A DNA stretch of 64,000 bases from Lasiosphaeria ovina (taxonomy: Eukaryota > Ascomycota > Sordariomycetes > Sordariales > Lasiosphaeriaceae), in NCBI GenBank assembly GCA_033439765.1, contig JAULSN010000001.1, forward strand, positions 1,488,001 through 1,552,000. Direction: 5' to 3'. Shown here piece after piece: positions 45,345 to 56,471 of this stretch (position 1 is its first letter; every line of letters begins with the position of its first letter). The notes beneath the pieces were generated by a model. That model was given only the letters and a program-made list of their open reading frames with translations, did not search any database and had not been told where the DNA came from. The position numbers and the translations under genes are program-made.

Positions 45345-48238
45345 ATGGCCGACGACGACTGGGACCTGGACACGGACGAAATCCGGTCGCTCGATTCGGA
45401 GGAGCTGCACGAGCGGCGGCCCAACCGCTGGACCGGCGCCCCGTCGACCTGGGCATCGTGGACACGCCAGGACCGCAAGACGCACGCGGCCCTCGAGACC
45501 GCCACCGCCCAGGACCTCGCCGTCCACCTGTACAATGCCGCTGCGCTGAAGCGGGGCCGGCTGGGGCAGCAGGTGAGTCGCCCCCCCCCCCCCCCCCCCT
45601 CTTGGTTTGTGTGTGCCTGCTAACGGTGTACCAGGACGAAGACGAGGACAGAAGGCGCGGCAAGTGGGTGGGCGAGCGCTGGACGGCGTGGCCGCTGCCC
45701 GCGGACGAGGTGCCCAGCGACGAGCTGCTGCCGCGGACGCTGGACAAGCACGAGCGCGCGACGTTCCGCCGCCCATCGCCGGGGTTTCCGGGCAGCCACC
45801 TCGAGGAGGAGGTGTCGGCCACCATGCTGCGCTTCGCCAAGGAGAGGTTCCTGCGGCGGGGGCTGCGCAGCCAGGCGGCGCCGGTGGTGGAATCCGTCGA
45901 GACGAGCGATGAGGGGGAGGCGAAGGACGAGGATGAGGACGAGGAGACAGAGGATGAGGACGATGAGGACGATGATGAGGACGAGGACGAGGACCAAGAG
46001 GAGGCTGAAAGCAGACCGTCCTCGAGGGGTCGCAGCCGCGACAGGAGCAAGAGGCCGAGGTCCGAGAGCATCAAAGAGGAGTCGGCGACGGTTGGGTCGA
46101 GGACGTCCTTGTCGAGGCTGTCTGTGTCGAGGACGCCTCGACGGCACCAACTGCCAAATCTAGCATACACAGTCGTGCCGTCGGCCGACGACGATCAGTC
46201 CTACACGCTGCTGCGCCCGGCTGCCCGGCGCATCCTCGCCACGCTTGACGAGACGCTGACAATTCTGCACAACGCGCGCGCCTCTAGGCCGCGCTCGGGC
46301 GACGAAGACGGCATCGAGGCCGAGGCAGGCCCAATCAAGCGGGGGAAGGGCAGCACACGCCAAGCAACCCCCAAGCGCAAGACCGGCCCAGCCCTGATAC
46401 AGCAGCCGCCGAAAGGAAGGGGGGGGCGGCCCAGGAAGGCCCTCATCCCGCTCGAGGGTGAGACGGAGCAGGACATGCTGGTCAGGGTCGCCCGGGAGCG
46501 GAAGCAACGGCTGCCCGACTTTTACCACGAAAAGGAGGCGGAGCGCAAGGCTGCGCTGCGAGCTAGCACCGAGCGGTCTCGCTCAGCGTCGCCGGACTCC
46601 CGGGCTAGCTCGCGGTCGGGCGTGGCGAGCAGGGGGTCGGCGTCTCGGGCGTCGAGCGCCTCGTCAGACCAGAGCATTGTGGAGCGCCGCGTGCGGAAGT
46701 GCCTGCCGCGCGACTGGCACCACGTCATGGGCGCGGCAGCACTGGCAGGCTTCTCGCCCGCCGTCGTCGAGCGCGCGACGCAGCGGTGCGCGACACTGTT
46801 TGGACAGGGCATGACGATGCACACGCTGCTGGAGCAGCCCGCAGGCGCTCACGGCATGCTGCCGGCGACGTACTCGCCCGGGCCCATTGACATTCCGCCG
46901 TCCGACGACAGCGACGAGGAGCTGGAGCAGAGCCGCGTCGTAGGCCGCGTCGTGAGCCTCCAGAACATGCGGCGGTCTTCGGAGGCAGAAGAACCAGCAA
47001 CTACGCCGAACCGCCAGTCGGCCACGCCAGGCCCCGCAAGAGAGCACCGCTGTCTGTGGGACGGCTGCCCGGGCGCCATCAAGGGTTTCTCGCGGGTAAG
47101 CAACTTGAACCGGCATGTTCGGAAGGTGCACGGCGGGAAGGCCGTGCCAGACGTCGGCGAACAGGATCAGCCCCGCGCCATAAGCCGCCAGAGCATGCGA
47201 CCGTCCTCGCCAGAAGCAGAAGCAGCAACCAGGCAGTCCACACCCGGCCCCGCAGGAGAGCACCGCTGTTTGTGGGACGGCTGCCCGGGCGCCATCAAGG
47301 GGTTCTCGCGGGCAAGCAACTTGAACCGGCATGTTCGGAAGGTGCACGGCGGGAAAGCCGTGCCAGACGTCGGCGAACAGGATCAGCCCCGCGCCATAAG
47401 CCGCCAGAGCATGCGACCGTCCTCGCCAGAAGCAGAAGCAGCAACCAGGCAGTCCACACCCGGCCCCGCAGGAGAGCACCGCTGTTTGTGGGACGGCTGC
47501 CCGGGCGCCATCAAGGGGTTCTCGCGGGCAAGCAACTTGAACCGGCATGTTCGGAAGGTGCACGGCGGGAAAGCCGTGCCAGACGTCGGCGAACAGGATC
47601 AGCCCCGCGCCATAAGCCGCCAGAGCATGCGAGCGTCCTCGCCAGAAGCAGCAGCAACTAGGCCGTCCACGCCCGGCCCCGCAGGGAGTCTCTTATGCCC
47701 CTGGGCCGGCTGTCCGGGCGCCGTCCAGGGTTACTCGCGGCTGAGCAACTTGAATAGGCACATCCGGAAGATTCACGATAGGAAATCCCTGGTAGACGTC
47801 GAGGTCAGCAAAGCCGCAGTAGACGTCGAGGTCAGCGACTAGTCGGCCACGTCGGGCTCCGCAGGGGGGATCTTCTGTCCGTGGGCTAACTGCCCGCGCG
47901 GCGTGCAAGGATTCTCGCGCACAGTCCACCTGACGCGGCACATTAAGAGGACTCACGAGAGTGCAAATATGTACCTTTGTCCCTGGCCCGACTGTCCGCG
48001 CGGCGTCAAGGGCTTCTCGCGGAAGGGCAACATGAGCAGGCACCTGCAGAAGAAGCACGGGGGCGCCCCCGTGGCCGACGCCGATGTCGATAGCGAGGAC
48101 GAGGTGGACGATGCCGTGCACCTCGACGGCTTTCTGCACCAGATCAAGACCAGGTCAGGGTGGCGGGGGAAGACGTTCCGGGCGTCGCCGCGGCGGCGGA
48201 GCGAGGACGAGATGTCTGTGGAGGACGAGCCGGGATGA
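45345..48238 (+). CDS. Rrn9-domain protein with six C-terminal C2H2 zinc fingers
   Basis: Exon 1 is 45345-45572 (MADDDWDLDTDEIRSLDSEEL), intron 45573-45634 (62 nt, CTAAC branch, a run of 19 C), then exon 2 from 45635. Residues 1-155 match my memory of the Rrn9 domain of fungal upstream activating factor for RNA polymerase I: PNRWTGAPSTW, LAVHLYNAAALKR, then RWTAWPLPADEVP and ATMLRFAKERF. An acidic run (about 170-205), an AT-hook-like GRGGRPRK (near 337) and a conserved block RDWHHVMGAAALAGFSP follow. Fingers of the form C-x4-C-x15-H-x4-H begin at 47051, 47267, 47483, 47696, 47876 and 47978. A TAG at 47840-47842 ends the frame after finger 4 (811 residues). Fingers 5-6 and an acidic tail continue in the same frame to TGA at 48238. 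Removing a possible 51 nt intron (47792-47842) would give 926 residues. I list the longer span because the downstream frame is intact; the stop is unresolved. Confidence 0.7.
46975..47838 (+). repeat. 216 bp tandem repeat encoding zinc-finger modules
   Basis: Each 216-base unit encodes 72 residues: one finger plus its linker. Copies 2 (47191-47406) and 3 (47407-47622) appear identical base for base. Copy 1 (about 46975-47190) and copy 4 (47623-about 47838, finger spacing 213) are diverged. The frame is kept throughout, so the protein gains whole fingers. Confidence 0.9.
47792..47842 (+). other. In-frame TAG with a possible 51 nt intron
   Basis: The stretch starts GTAGAC at 47792 right after a complete codon and ends CTAG at 47842. 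It is 51 nt long, so removing it would delete the stop and keep the frame. It contains an 18 bp direct repeat (GTAGACGTCGAGGTCAGC at 47792 and 47819). No good CTRAY branch site is visible, which argues against splicing. Genuine termination or readthrough are the alternatives. Confidence 0.4.
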
Positions 48239-48429
48239 TTCGCTGCTGCTGCCGCTGCTGCTGCCAGATGCACGTGTGTTGAGATTAATGTCGGCACACC
48301 TCGCGAATAACCAAGAACATGCACTTGCTACACGCATGTTGTCATAAAATGTACGGAACAACCATATGAATAACAACCACGCGAATAGGCATAGTACCAA
48401 GTACATGTACATATCATTACTATTCGCAA

Positions 48430-49227
48430 TCACACTACGTACTTGGCTTCTGCCTTTGCCGCAAATTGCCGGTCCGCCTCGTCGGCCATGTCGGCCATGG
48501 TCTCAAACTGCCAGGCAAACGCCACCTTGCCCTGCGCGGACAGCTCGCGCTGGTTCCCGCCCACTCCCCACCGGCCGTCGCGCGCGCCCCGCGAGATCCA
48601 CGCGCTCGGCAGCCCCAGCTCCTTGGCCGGAACGTGGTCGGCCGTCAGGCTGTGCGCGACGTGCAGCAGCTCGCCGCGCTCCCAGTCGACGCCGAACTCG
48701 CGCTGCGCCCCCGCGAACAGGTACCGGAAGTTGGCATGGCTGGGCTTGTACGACCCGATGGCCTCGGCCGTGTACACGGCATCGAAGCGCGCCCCGCCCA
48801 GCGCCCCCGCCACAGTGCCCCTGATGTTGGCCTCGTTGACGTTGCTGAGGATGATCAGCCGGTAGTGCCGCGCCAGCCGCCGCAGCCCGTCCACCGTGTC
48901 GCTGAACGCCGGCCACCGCCCAGGACCCGCGCCCACGGCCGCTGCGTCAGCAGGCGACGCGGCCACGCCCGCCTCGTGTGCTAGTGCCACGAACGACGCG
49001 CCTAGGTTCTCGTCGTAAGATTGTGCGGGCTGCGCCTCCTCTAGCTCGTTGGACAGCGTGTCGAAGCGCTCGACGGCCAGCAGCGGGTCGGCCCGCCACG
49101 GGTGCCCCTCTGGTAACTGCGACAGGATCGGTGCTAGGTCGGCCGCCAGCCCGCCTTCCCACTCGATCAGCGTGCCGTAGCAGTCGAAGGAGAGGGCCTT
49201 GAAGCCGGTGAGGTCTGGGGCGGACAT
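48430..49227 (-). CDS. HAD-superfamily hydrolase, 2-haloacid dehalogenase type
   Basis: A single exon of 265 residues. Motif I is FDCYGTL with the nucleophile D15. Motif II is LSNVNEAN (S128, N129). Motif III is SYKPSH with K161. Motif IV lies in LLHVAHSLTADHVPAKELGL (H192, S193, D197). The pattern of Asp nucleophile followed by CYGTL and the HVAxSxxxDhxPAK block is that of type II haloacid dehalogenase-like proteins, which occur in many fungi. The substrate is unknown, and a halogenated compound should not be assumed because many relatives are phosphatases. There is no signal peptide, so it is probably cytosolic. It is convergent with the Rrn9-like gene, 191 bases apart. Confidence 0.88.
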   Translation of the reverse strand: MSAPDLTGFKALSFDCYGTLIEWEGGLAADLAPILSQLPEGHPWRADPLLAVERFDTLSNELEEAQPAQSYDENLGASFVALAHEAGVAASPADAAAVGAGPGRWPAFSDTVDGLRRLARHYRLIILSNVNEANIRGTVAGALGGARFDAVYTAEAIGSYKPSHANFRYLFAGAQREFGVDWERGELLHVAHSLTADHVPAKELGLPSAWISRGARDGRWGVGGNQRELSAQGKVAFAWQFETMADMADEADRQFAAKAEAKYVV

Positions 49228-50388
49228 TAGTGCTGGTGATGTTGATGTTGATGTTGATGTGGTGATGGATTGATAGGGTAATAATGGGGTAACAATGGGT
49301 TGACGTTGACGGTGTTGGTGTTGGTGTTGTGATAGATTGGTGTTAATAGGGGCTCATAGGGGTTGACAGAATTAATGTGAACTGGCAGCCTAGGTCTAGA
49401 TGATAATTGGCAGGTAGCAGACCAAATCGAGACATGAATGATTGTGTTCCCCAATTCTCATAACTCTACCATCTGTCGTTGAACCGGTTCATATACCCAG
49501 CCCGGGCGTCGGGCGCTAGTCGTCGGCAGGGCGCGCCCACCTGCTCCACATCTGTCGACGGCGACCCTAACTACACAGTAACCTAACCGCAAGCCGGTCG
49601 CTCGCCGGTACGGTACATACGACGTGACGTGCCAAGGTGCCTTCGGCCGACCCCGCGGTGATCCGAGCTGCCCAATTGCGGTGGGCGCCTTCTCACTCTC
49701 ACCCGCCCAACGACACGACAATTTGTGTTTCCTGCCGTGCATTGAGTGATTTTTTGTTTCCGATTTGGGGTCGAGTGGCGACAGCTTGGGTCCCGAGGTC
49801 CGTGATTACCATGGCGCAGTTGTATGTTATTGTTGAGTAGCTTGCACTACCCGATCGGCCACCGTCAGGGCTTGCACAGGGTGGCGCGGCGTGAGGAGTC
49901 AGTCGGCAGCGGCTGCCGGATGGCCGGCGGAAGCATGTCAGCTGTGATTAAGATTCGGGTGCCAGACGAGGGAAGGCTGCTGGATCTTGGCAAAAGGTGT
50001 TGGAGCAAGACAGCGTCATGTCTCGGCGCAAAAACATTACGGCGACGGCGCCTCCCGCCAGGAAGGACACAGCCGGCCGAGCCGGGGAGGTGGGTTGGGG
50101 TTGGCGGTAATCACATAGACATCATCGTACATACCTGGTCAACTTTCACCACCACCACCAAACTCAGCAAGACACGATAGGTAGTCAACGGCAGCACAAG
50201 CCGCATCAGTCAATTAAGGCCCGACACAGGGCAGGGTATCAGTGCTCGATACGGGAATTACAATAACGCAAGTGATCCCATGATAATAACCCCAACAGAA
50301 AACCAACCAAGTCAGACTCCCTCATCCCAGTCCCAGCATAATAAGATAATCCCATGACACGCCCAACTCCAAGCTAGAAACACACCAA
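49228..50388. other. Spacer between kinesin-5 and the HAD hydrolase
   Basis: A 1.16 kb stretch without a recognised gene. It holds the promoter of the HAD gene and the 3' region of the kinesin gene. The part at 49228-49345 is low-complexity (TTGATG and TTGGTG triplet runs). A CCCTAAC word and a CCTAACC word occur near 49565-49590. Confidence 0.5.
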
Positions 50389-50727
50389 CTACTGCTGCAG
50401 CCGCGGACTCTTCCTGCGGCTGCCGCCCACCAAATCGCCCGGCGGCATGTTCTCGACGCCCTCGGCCACAGACGCCACCACCTTGCGCGCCAGGCGCGTC
50501 GGCCGGCTCCTCGTGCTGCGCTTCAGCAGCGGCAGCGTGCTGTCGGCGGCGGCGGCGGCGGCGGCGGGCAGCACCGCCACGTTGAGCGACGCGTGGTCAA
50601 AGGCTGTCGACACCAACGGTGCTGATGTCGACGCTACTGCTGCCGCCGCCGCGCCCGTGACGTTGGGATTGACCTCGCGCAGGCTCATGGAGAGGGCCGT
50701 GTTCTTGACGGCCATGTCGCGGTGCTG

Positions 50728-50767
<40 letters not shown>

Positions 50768-53700
50768 GTCGTGTGCCGCCGCTTGGGCAGCGGCTGCGGC
50801 GAGTTTCCGGATGGGTCCGCCGGCGAGAGCTGCGGGTCGCTGAAGATGGTTGGCGTGGCCACAGTAGTAGGGAACGCGCGCGCCGGTGACGAATCTGCCG
50901 CCGCCGCGTCCGCGTCGGCAGAGACCAGATTGTCGCGCAGCTCGGCCAGCAGCGCGTCGTGCGGCGCCGTGTGCGGCAGCTCCGTCGGGTAGCGGTACTG
51001 CGTCTTCTGCGGCGTGTCGCCCGTCGGCTCGTACTCGCGCAGCCCCGTCGTCTGCATGTCCTCGCGCAGGCTGGCCAGCGGCAGGCACACGGCCGTGTCG
51101 AGGGCCGGGCCCAGGAACTTGCGCAGCTCGTCCGCCTCGGCCGCCACGTCGTCGCCGAGCGCCTGCGCGCGCCCGGCCCCGTCGCGGAACCGCCCCGCCA
51201 CGTCGTCCATGGCGCCCTCGACGGCTGTTGACAGCGTGTGCACCGCCTCGGCGTGCTGCTCGTGGTGCGCCGCGTTGTGCTGCCGCGCTCGCGCCACAAA
51301 GTCGTCCAGGTCGCGCATCTGCACCCCGAGGTCGCGCATCTGCGCGTCCACCACGCGCACCGTCTCGGCGTGCACCGACTGTGTCGTTGTCTGGATCGCC
51401 GTGCTGTGCTGGTTGGCCGCCTGCGAGAGAGTTAGCTCGAGCTGATCAAGATACGAGGATGAGAGGGAAACATACCGTCCAGTCGTCCTTTAGCCTGTTC
51501 TTGATGGCGTCGCGCGACTGGGCCGCCTCGCCCACCAGCCGGGCGTCGCGCTCCCCCCACGCGTCCATGCCCGCCGAGTACTGCGCTAGGCTGCCCTCGA
51601 AGGCGCCGCCCGACTCGGCCACGGCCTGGCTGATCTGCGCCGTCTTGGTCGTGAGGCGCTCCTCGTGCAGCTCGGCCTGCGAGTTGACCAGTGCCGCGAT
51701 CTGCGCGAGCAGCTGCTGGCGCTCGGCGGCCGCCTGGCGCCGCTCCTCGTCCACGGCGTCGCCGATGCGCGCCGCGGCGGCCGCGCTGGCCTGCACCACG
51801 CCGCGGCCGGCGCCTTCGAGCTGCAGGCGCAGGCGCGCCGACTCGGCGCGCTGGTCGGCCAGGCGCTGTAGCAAATCGTCAAATACGGCCTTGAAGTCCT
51901 TGCCGACGGCGCTGTACGAGGCGTGCAGCTGGCCGTGGAACGCCGCCAGCTCGCTGAGCACGCCGCCGGCGATGCGCTCGGCCGCGGCGGAAATCGCCTG
52001 CAGGCTGCCGCCCACGCGCTGCTGCACCGTGTCGCGCACCACCTTGATCTCGCCGAGCACGCCGTCCATGTCGTCCTTGGAGCGGCGGCGCTGGGCCAGC
52101 AGCTGCGCCTGCGCGTCAGCGAGGCGGCCGACGTGCGCGTCGAGGCCGGCCCGCGTCGACGACAAGCGGCCGAGCTCGTCGCGCACAAACGCCTCGACGC
52201 GTTCTGTGACGGCCGCGATGTGGCGCTCCTGGCCGCGCCGCAGGTCGTCGATGCGGCCCTCGACCAGCTCCGTCACTCCCGTAACCTGCGCCTGCGACAT
52301 GGCCCACGTGCTGCAGTTGAGGTGCTGCAGGTCCGACTTGCGCTTGTTCTTGGCGTGCAGCCCGCCGACGTCGTCGACGGTGCGCTGAAGTGTTGAGAGC
52401 AGCGTGCTGCCGACGGCCGCCAAGCGCTCCTCGGTGGCCTGGTGGGCGCGGCGCAGGTGCGCCTCCTCGCCCAGCGCCTTGCGCGTGGCCGCCAGCACCA
52501 GCTCCGTCTGGTCGAGCACCTCGGCCGTCTCGTCGAGCAGCGCGCGCGTGGCCTCGTGCTCCTTCTTGAGCCCGACGAAGCTCGAGGTCAGCGTGAAAAA
52601 CTCGTGCACCTTGTTGCGCAGATTGCTCTCGAGCGTCTCGATCTTGGCGCTCTGCTCCTCGGTCAGGATGCGGCGCGACTCGTTCTGCACCGACAGGTCC
52701 TCGTACGCCTCGTTGGACAGGTACACGCCGTTGCGCTGGCGCGTGGCGATCAGCTCGCCCTTGAGCCGCTCAATGTCGGCCGTGAACTCGCGCAGCAGCG
52801 TCTTCTTGTTCAGCAGCGTGTTGAGCTGCGGCTTGTTGCGGATGTTCTTGGCCCGGAAGGCGTAGTCGAGCGTCGAGATGGTCTCCTCGAGGTTGCTCTT
52901 GGCCGGCGACACGGTCGCGATGATGCACGTCTTGGTGCGGCCCCCGAGCGAGTCCTGCAGCAGCCGCGTGAGCTTGGACTCGCGGTACGGGATGTGCGCG
53001 CTGCGGTCGACCAGCGCGTTGATGACCCGGCCTAGTGTGAGCAACGACTTGTTGATGAGCCCGGCCTCGGCGGCGCGCTTGTTCTCGGCGCCCGACCGCT
53101 GGATGTTCTCGCTACCGGCCAGGTCGACCAGGTTGAGCTTGCCGGCCATCAGGTAGTCCTCACCCTTGTCCGTCTCGCGCTTGACGTGCACCGTGATGGT
53201 AAAGACGGTGTGGCTGCGGCTGCTCAGGTCGTTGCACTTGGTGGCCGCCACCTGGCGGCGCACGCTGCCCTCCTGCAGCCAGCGCAGGCCGTCGGTGGCG
53301 CTCGTGATGTGGCGCTCCTCCATGCCCTGCACGACGGTGGTCTGGTGGCCCTTCCGCGAGTTGTCGTCGTAGATCTTGAGCTTTGCGTTGTCCTCGGCCG
53401 ACAGCAGGTCGCGCAGCTCCTCGTTGTACAGCTCGATGAAGGAGCAGCGCACGCAGTTTTCGCGGTCGTCCATCTCGAGCCGGTTGAACAGCGAGTCGAG
53501 CACGCGCGGGATGATGCCCGCCTCCTCGCCCAGCATGCCCATCGTGTCGCTCATGTCGCCACTCATGGTGTACGTCTTGCCCGTGCCCGTCTGCCCGTAC
53601 GCGAAGATGGTGCAGTTGTAGCCCTCAAGCATCTCGTCGAGGATCGGCTTGACCACGTCGTCAAAGATCATGCTCTGGTCTGCCGCCGGCGAGAAGACGC

Positions 53701-54106
53701 GGTCGAAGTTGTACGTCTTGTCGCTCAGTGCCGCCGGGCCCATGGCCAGCCCCACCAGCTTGCCCTTGACGCCCTCGGTGCGCACCACCACGGCGCTGTT
53801 CTCGCGCACCTCGCGCTGGTTGCGCCCGCGACACCGCACCACGACGTTGATGTTGGTAGCTTCTCCCTCGTCGGCCTCAAAGTCCCGGTCCTTGCGCTTG
53901 CCGCCGGCCGACAGCACCGAGTCTGGGGAGCCGGGTCGTGATGTGGATGGTTGGCGTCCTGGTCTGGCAGAAGATGGCTGGCGCGTTGACGGCGGCTGGC
54001 GTGTGGACGACGCCTGACGAGTGGACGACGTGGTCCGAGATGGTGGCCGCATGCTTGTGCGCGCCCCGCTCGGCCTGGCGTTTGCCATGGCAGTTCTTCG
54101 CTCCAT
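50389..54106 (-). CDS. bimC: Kinesin-5 motor protein (BimC/Cut7/Eg5 family)
   Basis: Two exons, 54106-51476 and 51420-50389, give 1220 residues. The 55 nt intron (GTATGT, GCTAAC, CGCAG) is phase 0. Kinesin-5 is the homotetrameric plus-end motor that pushes spindle poles apart. A Ser/Thr/Arg/Pro-rich N-terminus (1-80) precedes the motor (about 82-440), with P-loop GQTGTGKT (171-178), switch I NDLSSRSHT and switch II LVDLAGSE. A long coiled-coil stalk follows. The BimC box is at about 1003-1028 (LREYEPTGDTPQKTQYRYP), with the Cdk-site threonine at about 1013. A poly-Gln run (about 1095-1107) and basic clusters (PKRRH, SRRKSPRL) close the tail. M7 at 54088 is an equally possible start. The PHAF1-like gene is divergent, 727 bases away. 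Confidence 0.94.
50731..50766. repeat. (CTG)12 microsatellite encoding poly-Gln in the kinesin tail
   Basis: Twelve uninterrupted CTG triplets on the plus strand are CAG, encoding Gln, on the coding strand. They lie after the BimC box, in a low-complexity part of the tail. Confidence 0.9.
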
Positions 54107-54833
54107 GGAGCTGTTGTTTCTATTCGATATTCCGTAGTATTCGGTGCTGTTCGGTTGTTGACTGACTATTTTCGGTTTACTGTTTGTCTGTTGACTTTGT
54201 AATGGCGACGATTATCACGACTGATCGATCGATGGCGATGAATGATGGATGAGTGAATGGCAGTAATCTGACGTGATGACGCCCAGTCTTGCCGAATTGG
54301 TGCTGTGCTGCACTCAGCCCTGTGCCTCAACGCAGATGACAGTGCGCGTGTTGATCCGCAGAATTTTACCGGGGTTCCCCCTTCCATGCAAGCGCGACAA
54401 CATGGCGCCATTGCCCGGGCAACCGCCCACCAGCTCCCTGCCCCACCAACTAACTGCCAGCCAGCCCGCCCCACTAACAGTAAATGCCACAGGCAGCTGC
54501 GCAGCTGCCCCTCAGCCCCTCCATACCCCCCATACCTGCCGCAGATGACACACCGAACGCCGCTGCCCGTGCCGCGATCACGGGAGCTCTGCCAGTGCCA
54601 GTGCCAGACTCGCCGCGGGCGGCTTTGTCTCGACATTTGACTTTTGCCTCTCGCCAAACCTTTGGCATCAAAGTTTTTGAAGATTTATCGACAGCTTAAA
54701 TATCACCCGACTGCTATGCTCGGTTGGTGCCTCGCTTCCAGCCTGCCACCGTCTCGTCTCGTCTCGACGCCGGCGCAGGCCCTCGTACCCCGCCGAGAGC
54801 CAGAGCCAACAACCACCATTCCCGACACCCACA
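54107..54833. promoter_or_regulatory. Divergent spacer of kinesin-5 and the PHAF1-like gene
   Basis: A 727 bp spacer between outward-pointing start codons. The kinesin side has TGATCGATCGATGG-type low complexity. The PHAF1 side has a C-rich leader (CCGTCTCGTCTCGTC, then CAACCACC) typical of fungal genes. No specific site was recognised. Confidence 0.45.
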
Positions 54834-55821
54834 ATGTCGCTCTTCTCGGCCCAGCTCCATCCCGGCCGCGCCTTGGGCTTCCTGGTTCTCGGCGCCTCCC
54901 TCCATGACATCCTCACCCGCCTCAAGGCCGAACCCCAGCGCTTCCCCAAGCTCGACATCTACTACACGCCCTCCGACCCCGTGCGCGAGCCCGTCATGGT
55001 CGGCCTGCCCGCCAACGGCCTACGCCTGCGCTTCGACGGCCCCGAGCAGCGCCTCCGCCTGATTGAAGTCACCGACTTCTCCCGCACCCACATCTTCCTC
55101 AAGCCCGCCAACGACAAGGAGCGCGACCTCGTGCGCCCCGGCAGCACCAGCACCAGCCCCAACCCCGCCAGCCCCGCGTCGCCGCACCCCGACACCGCCG
55201 GCCCCACGTTCCGCCACATCTACCAGCGCTTCCTGGGGCCCACGTACGACGGGGAGTTCATACCAGACGCTGACGACCGCGACTCGGCCGGGCTCTACGT
55301 CTTGTCGTACCCCGGCGTCGCCTTCACCTTCCCCATGAAGCGCGACAACTACGCCCCGTCCAAGGACGTCGTGTCGCTGCTGTCGTCGTCAGCCGTGCCC
55401 ACCTCCATGGCCGTCTTCAGCGGCGACTCGTGGGCCCAGGCCCGCGAGACCATGTGGACCGAGGTGCTGCCCAGCATCAAGATGACGGCGCCGCTTGCCA
55501 AGAGCAAGGACGTGTGCCCCGACGAGGTGTCGCTGGTGCGCGTCTACGGCGGCGGCAAGCTGCAGCTGTTCCGCCGCTGGACCAACAACTCGTTCTGGCT
55601 GTTTTTGGGAGACACGACGCCCCAGCAGCTGGTGGCCGAGTTGGGCCCGCCCGACGCCATCTACCGCAAGAACGACCAGCGCATGTACATCCACAAGCTG
55701 CGCGCCGCCAGCAACACGGTCGCCCGCCCCGACGGCCCGGACCTAGCGCGCCAGCTCGACAGCCTCGACCTAACCGACACGGACCAGTCGTCGCACGCCG
55801 CCTCGGACGAGTACGACTCGC

Positions 55822-55863
<42 letters not shown>

Positions 55864-56471
55864 AGGCCGTCGAGGACGACGCCGCCGCCGACGCCTCGGG
55901 CGAGTGCTTCTGGAACTACTTTTACATGGGCTTCGACATCCTCATGTCGCCGCCCACCGCGCCCTCGCGCCCACCGCCCACGCAGCAGAGGGACGGCGTC
56001 AAGCTGCCCGACGTGCAGTTCAAGGCGTGGAACCCGCTGGTGGCCACCAAGATAATCCTGCACGCCAACGTGCCGGGCTCGTACCCCTTCAACCGGCACC
56101 GCCGCTGCCGCTGGGAAATTCCATACCTGCCCGAGGTTTTAGGCGACGGCGGCAAGAAGGGAAGTGTCAACTCGGAGACGCCGTTTGCCGAGATCGAGGA
56201 GAGCCTGCGCGACGAGTGGAAGTCCATTTACGCGTCCGAGGACGAGGCGCGCCAGCGGCAGCGTGGCATGGTGCTGAACCGCGGCTGGGGCGACAGCCCG
56301 GGCAGCAGCTGCGAGCTCCTGGGCGGGTGGGAGGAGAGCGGCGGCGCCACGCCGGGCGTCGGGCGCAAGGCTGACGGCAGCGAGGATTCGACGACGACGC
56401 TGTACGGCTTTCCGGGGCTGGTATTTGAGGTGCTGAAGAACGGCAACGTGAGCGCCGTGACTGTGTTTTAG
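54834..56471 (+). CDS. PHAF1/UPF0183-family protein
   Basis: A single exon of 545 residues. The start MSLFSAQLHPGRALGFLVLGASLHD is the conserved opening of the UPF0183 family, whose human member PHAF1 (C16orf70) works with BCAS3 at autophagic membranes. Further family-like blocks are VGLPANGLRLRFDGPEQRLRLIEV, a YPGVAFTFP strand, a PDEVSLVRVYGGGKLQLFRR block, and CFWNYFYMGFDILMS in the C-terminal half. A poly-Asp run (near 325-335) and an Ala/Asp/Glu-rich insertion are low-complexity additions. No membrane segment is seen. A role in autophagy or membrane traffic is carried over from the family and has not been shown for fungi here. Confidence 0.88.

Noticed and set aside
45341..45634. Continuous reading through the poly-C tract as coding poly-Pro
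   Set aside because: A canonical GTGAGT donor, CTAAC branch and CAG acceptor flank it. Splicing joins the two halves of the Rrn9-like domain in frame.
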